DNA from: PWQG01 sp041685555
GTDB taxonomy: Bacteria > Pseudomonadota > Gammaproteobacteria > Pseudomonadales > Pseudohongiellaceae
Assembly (NCBI GenBank): GCA_041685555.1
Contig: JAWLFN010000128.1
Coordinates: 1-7,772, forward strand
Direction of reading: 5' to 3'
Length of the DNA stretch: 7,772 bases
Below the pieces are notes generated by a model. That model searched no databases, was not told where the DNA came from, and worked only from the letters and a program-made list of their open reading frames with translations. How positions within the stretch are numbered: the first letter of the stretch is position 1; every line of letters starts with the position of its first letter. The position numbers and the translations under genes are program-made. Positions 1-6,154 of the stretch are shown in pieces.

Positions 1-2
1 AT

Positions 3-722
3 TCCAGGGTGCCTCTGGTCTATATTCCCGAGCGACAGGGCTCTCTTCAGGTAGAGATGCTGGCCGCGGCACGTCAGTCAGGACGGATTCCTCTCGTGAT
101 TCCTGGACGCCTGGACGCGATTCTGGAGGAAGTGCGGGCGGGGCGGCCAGTGCTGGTGTTCCAGAACCTGGGGCTCTCGGCCCTGCCACAGTGGCATTAT
201 GCCGTGGTGGCGGGGTACGATCTCGATGAACGGGAACTGATACTGCGCTCGGGCACCCGCCGTGAGCTCAGGACACCGCTACGGGTATTCGAGCGCACGT
301 GGGCCCGAGCGCAACACTGGGCAGTGGTGGTGCTGCGTCCCGGCGAACTGCCGGTCCATGATGACCCGCTGGCGTACGTCGAGGCGGTCAGCGCCTTTGC
401 CGACGCGCAGGGCACCGGGGCAGTCGGTGATGCCTATCGTGTGGCCTCGGGAAGGTGGCCGGAAGAGCCGCTGGTACAGATGGCCCATGCCAATCACCTG
501 TATGGGCAGGAGCGCTATGACGAAACGGCCGCTGTGTTGCGACGGTTGCTGGACAAGCACCCTGACCTGCCTGATGCACACAACAATCTCGCTCATGCGC
601 TGCTACAGACCGGGCGGGCGGAAGCCGCGCTGCCCCATGCCAGGGCGGCGGTCGTCGCTGGCGGTCAGCGCGCGGCCACTTACCGGGAGACGCTGGATGC
701 AGTGCGGCGTGCCTTGCCGTAG
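3..722 (+). CDS. C39-like cysteine peptidase with C-terminal TPRs (PA2778 family), 5' partial
   Basis: The 3' part of a gene that enters from the left edge. The frame is open to the first bases, so the GTG at 9 is probably internal. Visible are the second half of a papain-like C39 peptidase fold and then TPRs. Counting from that GTG, the segment around residues 49-71 has the buried strand and WHYAVVAGYD motif with the likely catalytic His63. The catalytic Cys would lie upstream, outside the window. Residues 154-187 and 188-221 read as two TPR units (LYGQERYDETAAVLRRLL and ALLQTGRAEAALPHA cores). The order peptidase-TPR, and the segments QGSLQVEMLAAAR and FERTWARAQHWAVVVL, match what I know as the PA2778 family of proteobacterial C39-like peptidases. 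The substrate of this family is not known to me. Processing or secretion of a neighbouring small protein is possible, since C39 domains often cleave double-glycine leaders, but nothing here tests that. The family call is strong; the function is unknown. Confidence 0.85.
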   Translation, partial: SRVPLVYIPERQGSLQVEMLAAARQSGRIPLVIPGRLDAILEEVRAGRPVLVFQNLGLSALPQWHYAVVAGYDLDERELILRSGTRRELRTPLRVFERTWARAQHWAVVVLRPGELPVHDDPLAYVEAVSAFADAQGTGAVGDAYRVASGRWPEEPLVQMAHANHLYGQERYDETAAVLRRLLDKHPDLPDAHNNLAHALLQTGRAEAALPHARAAVVAGGQRAATYRETLDAVRRALP

Positions 723-820
723 CGGGGCGGCTGGCCGGTCGGCTCCGGTGGCAACTTGCCTGCCTGGACCAAAAGGGGTAGTTTGAAGCTCCTGTCGATT
801 TCTGCACTGGATGATGGATC
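723..820. other. Intergenic spacer before the esterase gene
   Basis: A 98-base gap between the peptidase stop and the esterase start. The left half is very GC-rich, and the right half from about 770 is more mixed. I see no clear rho-independent terminator, because no stable hairpin is followed by a T run. A TTGCCT at 756-761 with TAGTTT 17 bases later is too weak to call a promoter. The spacer probably carries the esterase promoter, as the two genes do not look functionally coupled, but I cannot point to it. Confidence 0.4.
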
Positions 821-2389
821 ATGTTCTGTACATTGCATACCCGAAAAGTGCCCCCGTTTCTGCTGGCCGTGATCACGACCCTGTTTACCGCTCTCGCTTC
901 GGCCCAATCATCGGTTGTGCTGGAGACCCCGCAGGGGACGCTGATTGGTGAATCGGATGGTGGCATCAATGAATTCCGGGGCATTCCCTACGCCGCTCCA
1001 CCGATCGGTGCACGGCGTTGGCAGCCGCCGCAACCGGCGCCCGCCTGGGAGGGAGAACGGATGGCGGACAGTTTCGGTCCCGACTGTATACAGTCTCCTT
1101 ATCCGGAAAACTCCTTTTTTTATCGTCCCGCCCGACTGAGCAGCGAGGACTGTCTGTACCTGAACGTCTGGACTCCCGCCGAGCCCGAGGAACCATTGCC
1201 GGTAATGGTCTGGATCCATGGCGGTGCGCTGACACGGGGTTCCGGCGCCATTGGCACCTATGACGGCAGCCGGCTGGCAGGCAAGGATGTGGTCCTGGTA
1301 ACGATCAATTACCGGCTCGGTGTGCTGGGTTATTTCGCGCATCCCGAGCTGGTGACGGAGTCGCCCAGCTTTTCAGCCGGCAACTATGGCATCCTTGATC
1401 AGATCGAAGCGCTGCGCTGGGTGCGGGATAACATCGGTGCCTTTGGCGGTGATCCGGACAATGTGACCGTCTTCGGTGAATCCGCTGGGGCCTGGAGTGT
1501 GCATTTCCTGACCGCCAGTCCCTTGTCAGAAGGTCTGTTCCACAAGGCCATCGCACAGAGTGGTGCTCGACTGGATCAGCGCGTGGAACTGGATCGACGG
1601 ACCCCGGCCGGCCCATCCGCGGTATCCATCGGCAGCGAGCTGGCATCCATGATCGGAGCGCCTTCCCTGGAGGCGCTGCGGGCAATGCCCGCCCGGGCGC
1701 TACATGAAGCGGCTGAAGAGGCCGGGTTCAATACCGATGGTATCGTCGATGGCTGGGTGTTGACCGAGCAGCCTTATGAACAGTTTGTGGCCGGACGGCA
1801 ACATCCGGTACCGGTATTGCTGGGATTCAACAGCGATGAGGGCACCACCCTGGGGGCCGCGGCCAATGCGCCCGATTCGTCCTCGGCCTATGAGCAGCGC
1901 ATCCGCACTCGATACGGGCCTCTGGCCGATGCGTTTCTGGAGGTCTACCCGCCCGATGATCCGAGGCAGGCGATGCTGGATGCATTCCGCGACAGTGCGT
2001 TCGGCTGGAACATGGTGACCTGGGCGAATGTCACGCGTCAGGTGGATCAGAATGCCTGGCTGTATTATTTCACTCACCATCCGCCGGGAGGCCGGGACGA
2101 CCTCGGCGCCTATCATGCGGCCGAGATCGCCTACGTATTCAACAATGTGCATACGCTGCGGGGGCAGGTTGATACGGTCGACCGTGATCTGGCCGATGCG
2201 ATGTCGGAGTACTGGGTGAGCTTTGCGCGCAATGGGCGTCCCGAAGCCGATGGACGGCCTGCCTGGCGGCCCTATCGCAATGACCAGCGACACTACATGG
2301 AGTTTGCTGAAGAGCCGAAACCCGGAATGGACCTGCTGCCTGACAACTGGGCACTGATGGATCGCATCATGGATGCCCGGCGCCGGTAG
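821..2389 (+). CDS. Exported type-B carboxylesterase
   Basis: A 522-residue alpha/beta-hydrolase of the carboxylesterase type B (cholinesterase/PnbA-like) family, which hydrolyses carboxylic esters. An N-terminal signal peptide is visible: R8-K9, a hydrophobic core at 11-25 and an ALASA/Q cleavage site after residue 28, so it should act in the periplasm or outside the cell. All hallmarks are present: the EFRGIPYAAPP entry segment at 51-61, Cys89 and Cys111 placed as the conserved disulfide loop, SEDCLYLNVW at 108-117, the oxyanion HGG at 133-135, nucleophile Ser221 in GESAG, acid Glu340 in SDEG and His432 in AYHAAE. The length is normal. The start is the first in-frame ATG after the stop at 812-814. 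Its ribosome site is weak, but later TTG (833) and GTG (848) starts have no better one and would shorten the signal peptide. The gene stands alone on its strand and its 3' end overlaps the convergent LysR gene. The substrate cannot be read from the sequence; a small alkyl or aryl ester is the default guess. Confidence 0.95.
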   Translation: MFCTLHTRKVPPFLLAVITTLFTALASAQSSVVLETPQGTLIGESDGGINEFRGIPYAAPPIGARRWQPPQPAPAWEGERMADSFGPDCIQSPYPENSFFYRPARLSSEDCLYLNVWTPAEPEEPLPVMVWIHGGALTRGSGAIGTYDGSRLAGKDVVLVTINYRLGVLGYFAHPELVTESPSFSAGNYGILDQIEALRWVRDNIGAFGGDPDNVTVFGESAGAWSVHFLTASPLSEGLFHKAIAQSGARLDQRVELDRRTPAGPSAVSIGSELASMIGAPSLEALRAMPARALHEAAEEAGFNTDGIVDGWVLTEQPYEQFVAGRQHPVPVLLGFNSDEGTTLGAAANAPDSSSAYEQRIRTRYGPLADAFLEVYPPDDPRQAMLDAFRDSAFGWNMVTWANVTRQVDQNAWLYYFTHHPPGGRDDLGAYHAAEIAYVFNNVHTLRGQVDTVDRDLADAMSEYWVSFARNGRPEADGRPAWRPYRNDQRHYMEFAEEPKPGMDLLPDNWALMDRIMDARRR

Positions 2390-3296
2390 TTTTCTCCTCG
2401 GCAAAGAGGTCCAGCAGTCGGTCAGCCAGGTATCGGCAGGCGGGGCCGCTGGCCTCCGTCGAAGCCATCATCAGGTACAGAGGGATGATGCGGTTGGCGC
2501 CCATGGCCAGGGGTAGCTGGCACAAGGTACCGTTGGCGAGTTCATTGCTGACCCAGTCCCTTGGCAGGAAACCGAAAGCGAGACCGGAGCGCAACAGGCG
2601 TACGCTGCTGGAAAAGTGGCTGACGGTCCAGCGCTGTTCGCTACCCAGCCAGCCTGCGTCCTGTTCCCGCCGTGTGCCCGAATCCCGCAAGACCACCTGT
2701 CGGTGAGAGCGCAACTCCCACTCATTGATCTGATTGTCACTCTGGTGGGTCAATCTGAACAGGGGGTGTTCCGGCACCGCCACCGGGATCATTTCCACGG
2801 ATTTCAGCGGAGTACCCAGGTGCCCGACCGGCACCTTGCTACCGATGACCAGGTCGGCCTGTTTCTCCAGTAGCGCTTCCTCCGTGCCAGACAGGGCGGT
2901 TTCCAGCATCCGGATGCGGGTCCCCGGGTATTCGTTCGAAAAAGACTCGAGCGCCGGGATCAACAGGCCCGTCTCCATCAGGCAATCCACCGCGAGTGTG
3001 ATTTCCGGCTCGATACCCTGCGCCAGCAGGCCGGCAGCGTCCTCGGTCTCACTGGCCTGGCGTAGCAACTGCACCGCCCGTCGGTACAGTACGCGCCCCT
3101 CGCGGGTCAGCTCCGCCTTGCGGCCCTGGATCTCCAGTGCCGGTGCGGGCAACTGCTCGTTGAGTCGTGAAATCGCATAACTGATGCTGGATTGGCTCTT
3201 GTTCAGCGCTTCAGCCGCCAGGGCGAAGGTGCCTTCCTCGACCACGGCCTTGAGGGCAGCCCATTGTTCCAGTGTGATTCTCGGTGTGCGCATCAT
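2367..3296 (-). CDS. LysR-type transcriptional regulator
   Basis: A 309-residue LysR-family regulator of normal length. The N-terminal winged helix-turn-helix covers about residues 8-67, with GTFALAAEALNKSQSSISYA (22-41) as the helix-turn-helix and the following TREGRVLYRRA as wing and linker start. The rest is the periplasmic-binding-like effector domain, with segments such as QADLVIGSKV and the late GLAFGFLPRDWV. The start is ATG at 3294-3296, or the next codon at 3291-3293. Both sit behind AAGAAAGGG on the minus strand (3309-3301). The frame stays open up to an ATG at 3363-3365, but that extra stretch (MVHCKLSRQKHDIFDAF...) does not look like LysR sequence and would fill most of the divergent promoter. 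LysR proteins usually control the divergent neighbour, so the pirin gene is the likely target, along with autoregulation. The effector is unknown. The 3' end overlaps the esterase gene by 23 bases, tail to tail. Confidence 0.95.
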   Translation of the reverse strand: MMRTPRITLEQWAALKAVVEEGTFALAAEALNKSQSSISYAISRLNEQLPAPALEIQGRKAELTREGRVLYRRAVQLLRQASETEDAAGLLAQGIEPEITLAVDCLMETGLLIPALESFSNEYPGTRIRMLETALSGTEEALLEKQADLVIGSKVPVGHLGTPLKSVEMIPVAVPEHPLFRLTHQSDNQINEWELRSHRQVVLRDSGTRREQDAGWLGSEQRWTVSHFSSSVRLLRSGLAFGFLPRDWVSNELANGTLCQLPLAMGANRIIPLYLMMASTEASGPACRYLADRLLDLFAEEKTTGAGHP

Positions 3297-3300
3297 GGTT

Positions 3301-3309
3301 CCCTTTCTT
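3301..3309 (-). promoter_or_regulatory. Ribosome binding site of the LysR gene
   Basis: Read on the minus strand, AAGAAAGGG lies 4 bases before the ATG at 3296 and 7 bases before the adjacent ATG at 3293. It supports a start here rather than at the upstream in-frame ATG (3363-3365). Spacing slightly favours the second ATG, and the two starts differ by one residue only. Confidence 0.6.
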
Positions 3310-3359
3310 GATCGGAATGCATCGAAAATATCGTGCTTTTGGCGGGATAATTTGCAATG

Positions 3360-3379
3360 AACCATTCAATATTATGGTT
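3360..3379. promoter_or_regulatory. Candidate LysR operator (AACCAT-N8-ATGGTT)
   Basis: Two perfect 6-base inverted arms, AACCAT (3360-3365) and ATGGTT (3374-3379), flank an 8-base AT-rich centre. The repeat lies mid-way in the divergent spacer, 63 bases upstream of the LysR start and about 45 bases upstream of the pirin start. That is the usual place for a LysR recognition site. It does not contain a clean T-N11-A core, so the assignment to this LysR protein is tentative. Confidence 0.4.
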
Positions 3380-3411
3380 TATTCTGCCAGTCATCAAGAA
3401 TAGACGGTGGC

Positions 3412-3418
3412 AGGAGGA
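3412..3418 (+). promoter_or_regulatory. Strong ribosome binding site of the pirin gene
   Basis: AGGAGGA, ending 5 bases before the ATG at 3424, is a near-perfect Shine-Dalgarno sequence. It is the strongest in the window, fixes the pirin start and suggests efficient translation once the gene is transcribed. Confidence 0.85.
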
Positions 3419-3423
3419 ACAAC

Positions 3424-4290
3424 ATGACGATCCGTGAAGTGGAAGAGGTCCTTGTGGCCCGTGATGCGGCGGACGGAGACGGGGTCCGCCTCAAGCGCGT
3501 GTTCGGAGGCGGCGGCAGCGCGCATCGCTTTGACCCCTATCTGATGATGGACGAGTTCGGCTCGGACGAGGCCAGCGACTATATCGGGGGGTTCCCGGAG
3601 CATCCGCACCGCGGTTTCGAAACCATCACGTACATGCTCGAGGGACATATGGAGCATCGTGATCACATGGGCAATACCGGTGAACTGAAAAACGGGGATG
3701 TGCAGTGGATGACGGCCGGCTCCGGCATCATTCACTCCGAGATGCCGAAGCAGCGCGAAGGTCGCATGCGCGGCTTTCAGGTCTGGCTCAACCTGCCCTC
3801 CGGGGAAAAGATGAAGGCACCCGACTGGCGGGATATCCCGGCGGCGATTATACCCGAGTACCAAGTCGGAAACGCCAGGATCAAGGCGGTGGCGGGTACA
3901 TTGAAGGCACAGGGTGTCGAACTGACGGGCGCGGCACTGGTTGCCTCCACGGAGCCGGGTTATCTGGACATTTACCTGGATGAAGGCGGTGAGTTGTCTC
4001 TGGACACGCCAATGGAGCATACGGCCTTGCTGTATGTCTACGAGGGACGGGCCTCGGTGGGCGATCGCGGTATCATATTGGAGAAATCGCGCCTGGGCCG
4101 CCTGTCCGCGGGTGGCCGGATCTGGCTGACGGCCGGGTCCGGGACCCGGATGCTCCTGCTGACTGGCAAACCCATCGAAGAACCCATTGCCCAATATGGA
4201 CCATTCGTGATGAACACGCATGAGGAAATCGAACAGGCGATGCGGGATTACCGGGACGGCCGGCTGATCTCGAATGCGAATTCGGAATAA
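3424..4290 (+). CDS. Pirin family protein (cupin metalloprotein)
   Basis: A 288-residue bicupin of the pirin family, cytoplasmic with no signal peptide. The N-terminal cupin has the signature HPHRGFETITYMLEG, a GDVQWMTAGSGIIHSE segment and the complete set of iron ligands seen in human pirin and E. coli YhhW: His60, His62, His104 and Glu106. The C-terminal pirin_C domain (about 175-280) ends in EPIAQYGPFVMNTHEEIEQA, as is typical. Known members act either as quercetin 2,3-dioxygenases or as redox-sensing partners of other proteins. The intact metal site is compatible with both, and sequence does not decide between them. A strong ribosome site precedes the ATG. The gene is divergent from the LysR gene, which probably regulates it, and is followed after 79 bases by the SLC13 permease on the same strand. 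That permease appears to have its own promoter, so co-transcription is possible but not required. Confidence 0.95.
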   Translation: MTIREVEEVLVARDAADGDGVRLKRVFGGGGSAHRFDPYLMMDEFGSDEASDYIGGFPEHPHRGFETITYMLEGHMEHRDHMGNTGELKNGDVQWMTAGSGIIHSEMPKQREGRMRGFQVWLNLPSGEKMKAPDWRDIPAAIIPEYQVGNARIKAVAGTLKAQGVELTGAALVASTEPGYLDIYLDEGGELSLDTPMEHTALLYVYEGRASVGDRGIILEKSRLGRLSAGGRIWLTAGSGTRMLLLTGKPIEEPIAQYGPFVMNTHEEIEQAMRDYRDGRLISNANSE

Positions 4291-4369
4291 CGATATTTGG
4301 AATCATTCTTTTTGGCGATAAAACGCCTGCCGTATACTGGCGACCTTCTGAATTTCGCCGGAGTACCCT
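4291..4369 (+). promoter_or_regulatory. Probable promoter of the SLC13 permease gene
   Basis: A 79-base spacer. TATACT at 4333-4338 matches the sigma-70 -10 box at five of six positions. A TTGGCG-type -35 at 4312-4317 is 15 bases upstream, which is short; TTTTGG at 4310-4315 would give 17. Transcription would start near 4345 and leave a leader of about 25 bases. GGAG at 4360-4363, 6 bases before the ATG, is the ribosome site. A short inverted repeat, GGCG-N6-CGCC (4314-4327), overlaps the -35/spacer region and could be an operator. No terminator for the pirin transcript is visible. Confidence 0.5.
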
Positions 4370-6154
4370 ATGGAGTGGCAGGCCTGGTTATCGCTGGGAC
4401 TGACAGCGGGCAGCATTGTGCTGCTGGTGGTCACGAGGCTCGGGCCGCATGTGGTGCTGATGGGCGCCCTGACGCTGCTCAGTGTCAGTGGTGTACTGAC
4501 CGCCTCCGAGGCGCTGTCGGGATTTGCCAATCCCGGCCTGATCACCGTGGCGGCCATGTTCGTGGTGGCCGCCGGTCTGCACGCCTCTGGCGGTATCGAC
4601 CTGCTGGTCAATCGCTGGCTGGGCAAGCCGGGCTCGATGTCGGCCGCATTGTCGCGGCTGCTGGTTCCGGTCATGCCGCTGAGCGCATTCCTCAACAATA
4701 CTCCGGTCGTCGCTACCATGATTCCGGCCGTGAACGCCTGGTGTCGGCGCATACAGGTGGCACCATCCCGCCTGATGATTCCGCTCAGCTATGGTGCCAT
4801 TCTGGGTGGCACGCTGACCCTGATCGGCACCAGTACCAATCTGGTGGTGGCCAGTCAGTATGAAGTATTGACCGGAGATGCCGGGCTGGGACTGTTCTCG
4901 ATCACCGCGGTGGGCATTCCTGTCGCCGTTGTCGGCGTGCTGTACATCCTGCTGATCCTGCCCCGTCTGCTGCCGGATCGCAGCGAAAAGCAGCCGTTCG
5001 GCAATATGCGCGAATTTACCGTTGAAGTGGCCGTGGATCGGGAAGGCCCCCTGGTCGGGATGACCGTCGAGCAGGCCGGCCTGCGGGATCTGTCCCGTCT
5101 CTACCTGGTCGAGATCATCCGGGGCGAGACCGTGGTGACGGCTGCGCCATCGGAAGAGACGCTGTTGGGCGGCGACCGGCTGGTATTTGCCGGGGAGACC
5201 GAGGCCATCTCCGATCTGTTGAGGATCAACGGCATCGTGGCGGCCGTCCGTAAAAAAGAGGAAGAGGTTTCCTTCTTCAAGGACAGAGCGGAGCGTCGGC
5301 TGGTGGAAGTGGTGGTGTCGCAGTCCTGCTCGGCGGTGGGGGAGACCGTGCGCAGTTCGCGATTCCGTGATCGCTACGGGGCCGTGGTACTGGCCTCGGC
5401 GCGCAACGGTGAGCGTATCGAGGGCAATCTGGGCAATATCATCATCAAGCCGGGTGACACCCTGCTGCTGGAGGCGCGGCCGGCGTTCGTGACACGACAG
5501 AAATACAATCGCGACTTTCTGGTGGTCAATGATCTGGACACCGAGGCGCCGCGTCACGACAAGGCCTGGCAGGCCTGGGGCATACTGCTGTTTATGGTGA
5601 CGCTGGCCGGCACGGGCATGACCAGCATGATGAATGCGGCCTTGCTGGCTGGCGGCCTGATGCTGCTGTCCGGCTGTCTGTCCGTCAGTCAGGCGGAGAA
5701 AAGTCTGGATCTGACCGTCATTCTGACCATTGCCGCATCCTTTTCGCTGGGTGTTGCCTTGGAGAAGACCGGGGTGGCGACCGCGCTGGCCGATCTCGTC
5801 GTGGGTCTGAGCGGTGGTCGGCCGTGGTTGTTGCTGATGTTGAGCTACCTGATGGTGTCCCTGCTGACGGAAACCATCACTAACAATGCTGCCGCCGTGC
5901 TGATGGTTCCGGTGGTGCTGGCCGTCACGGCGCAGGCCGGGCTGAATCCGGAACCGTTCATGCTGGCGATCATGATCGCCGCGTCGGCCAGCTTTGCCAC
6001 GCCGCTCGGGTATCAGACCAATCTGATGGTCTACGGGCCCGGCGCCTACCGGTTCACCGATTTCCTGCGGGCCGGTATACCGATGAACCTGCTGATCGGC
6101 GCCACGACCCTGGCCGTTCTGTTGATCGGCTGGCCACTCACTCCGGCAGGCTGA
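4370..6154 (+). CDS. SLC13/DASS-family permease with two TrkA-C (RCK_C) domains
   Basis: A 594-residue inner-membrane anion transporter of the SLC13 (divalent anion:Na+ symporter) family. Two membrane halves (about 1-200 and 398-590, roughly six hydrophobic segments each) flank a cytoplasmic insert with two RCK_C domains (about 214-290 and 308-375). The internal repeat is visible. Hairpin motifs are SAFLNNTPVV (Asn109-Asn110-Thr111) and ETITNNAAAV (Thr503, Asn505-Asn506). Each half also has a substrate-side motif: GTLTLIGTSTNLVV (148-160) and ATPLGYQTNLMV (543-553). Carboxylate carriers such as VcINDY carry Ser-Asn-Thr in the hairpins; here they read Asn-Asn-Thr and Thr-Asn-Asn. Relatives with RCK_C inserts include sulfate carriers such as cyanobacterial Sll0640, so sulfate, another oxyanion or a dicarboxylate are all possible. 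The RCK_C domains probably bind a small regulatory ligand. The start ATG has GGAG 6 bases upstream. The 3' end overlaps the convergent PQQ-dehydrogenase gene by 17 bases. Confidence 0.93.
   Translation: MEWQAWLSLGLTAGSIVLLVVTRLGPHVVLMGALTLLSVSGVLTASEALSGFANPGLITVAAMFVVAAGLHASGGIDLLVNRWLGKPGSMSAALSRLLVPVMPLSAFLNNTPVVATMIPAVNAWCRRIQVAPSRLMIPLSYGAILGGTLTLIGTSTNLVVASQYEVLTGDAGLGLFSITAVGIPVAVVGVLYILLILPRLLPDRSEKQPFGNMREFTVEVAVDREGPLVGMTVEQAGLRDLSRLYLVEIIRGETVVTAAPSEETLLGGDRLVFAGETEAISDLLRINGIVAAVRKKEEEVSFFKDRAERRLVEVVVSQSCSAVGETVRSSRFRDRYGAVVLASARNGERIEGNLGNIIIKPGDTLLLEARPAFVTRQKYNRDFLVVNDLDTEAPRHDKAWQAWGILLFMVTLAGTGMTSMMNAALLAGGLMLLSGCLSVSQAEKSLDLTVILTIAASFSLGVALEKTGVATALADLVVGLSGGRPWLLLMLSYLMVSLLTETITNNAAAVLMVPVVLAVTAQAGLNPEPFMLAIMIAASASFATPLGYQTNLMVYGPGAYRFTDFLRAGIPMNLLIGATTLAVLLIGWPLTPAG

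Larger units (their letters stand above)
3297..3423. promoter_or_regulatory. Divergent LysR/pirin promoter region
   Basis: A 127-base spacer between two divergent genes, clearly more AT-rich than its surroundings, especially at about 3321-3383. It must hold both promoters. For the minus-strand LysR gene, TTGCAA (3352-3357) followed 19 bases later by GATATT is a weak candidate. For pirin, TATTAT at 3370-3375 is a possible -10 element without a good -35 partner, as would suit an activator-dependent promoter. The spacer also contains the inverted repeat listed separately. The promoter elements are inference from spacing and composition. Confidence 0.55.

Noticed and set aside
1700..2404. A 234-codon minus-strand open frame opposite the esterase gene
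   Set aside because: No family resemblance. It overlaps both a complete esterase and the end of the LysR gene, so it is a codon-bias shadow.
3311..3333. Three ATCG copies at 3311, 3321 and 3330, about one helical turn apart
   Set aside because: Four-base repeats are too short to separate from chance in a 127-base spacer.
3297..3365. N-terminal extension of the LysR protein to the ATG at 3363-3365
   Set aside because: The 23 extra residues do not resemble LysR N-termini, there is a ribosome site at the downstream ATG pair, and the extension would consume the divergent promoter and operator candidate.
3394..4221. A 275-codon minus-strand open frame opposite pirin
   Set aside because: Its translation is compositionally odd with no domain, and the plus-strand pirin is complete with all its ligands.
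4314..4327. GGCG-N6-CGCC hairpin as a rho-independent terminator for pirin
   Set aside because: The stem is only 4 base pairs and is followed by TGCCG rather than a T run on the plus strand. It fits an operator better.
4297..4863. A 188-codon plus-strand open frame in another frame across the permease start
   Set aside because: It is an out-of-frame shadow of the permease gene, with a Gly/Arg/Gln-rich translation and no domain.
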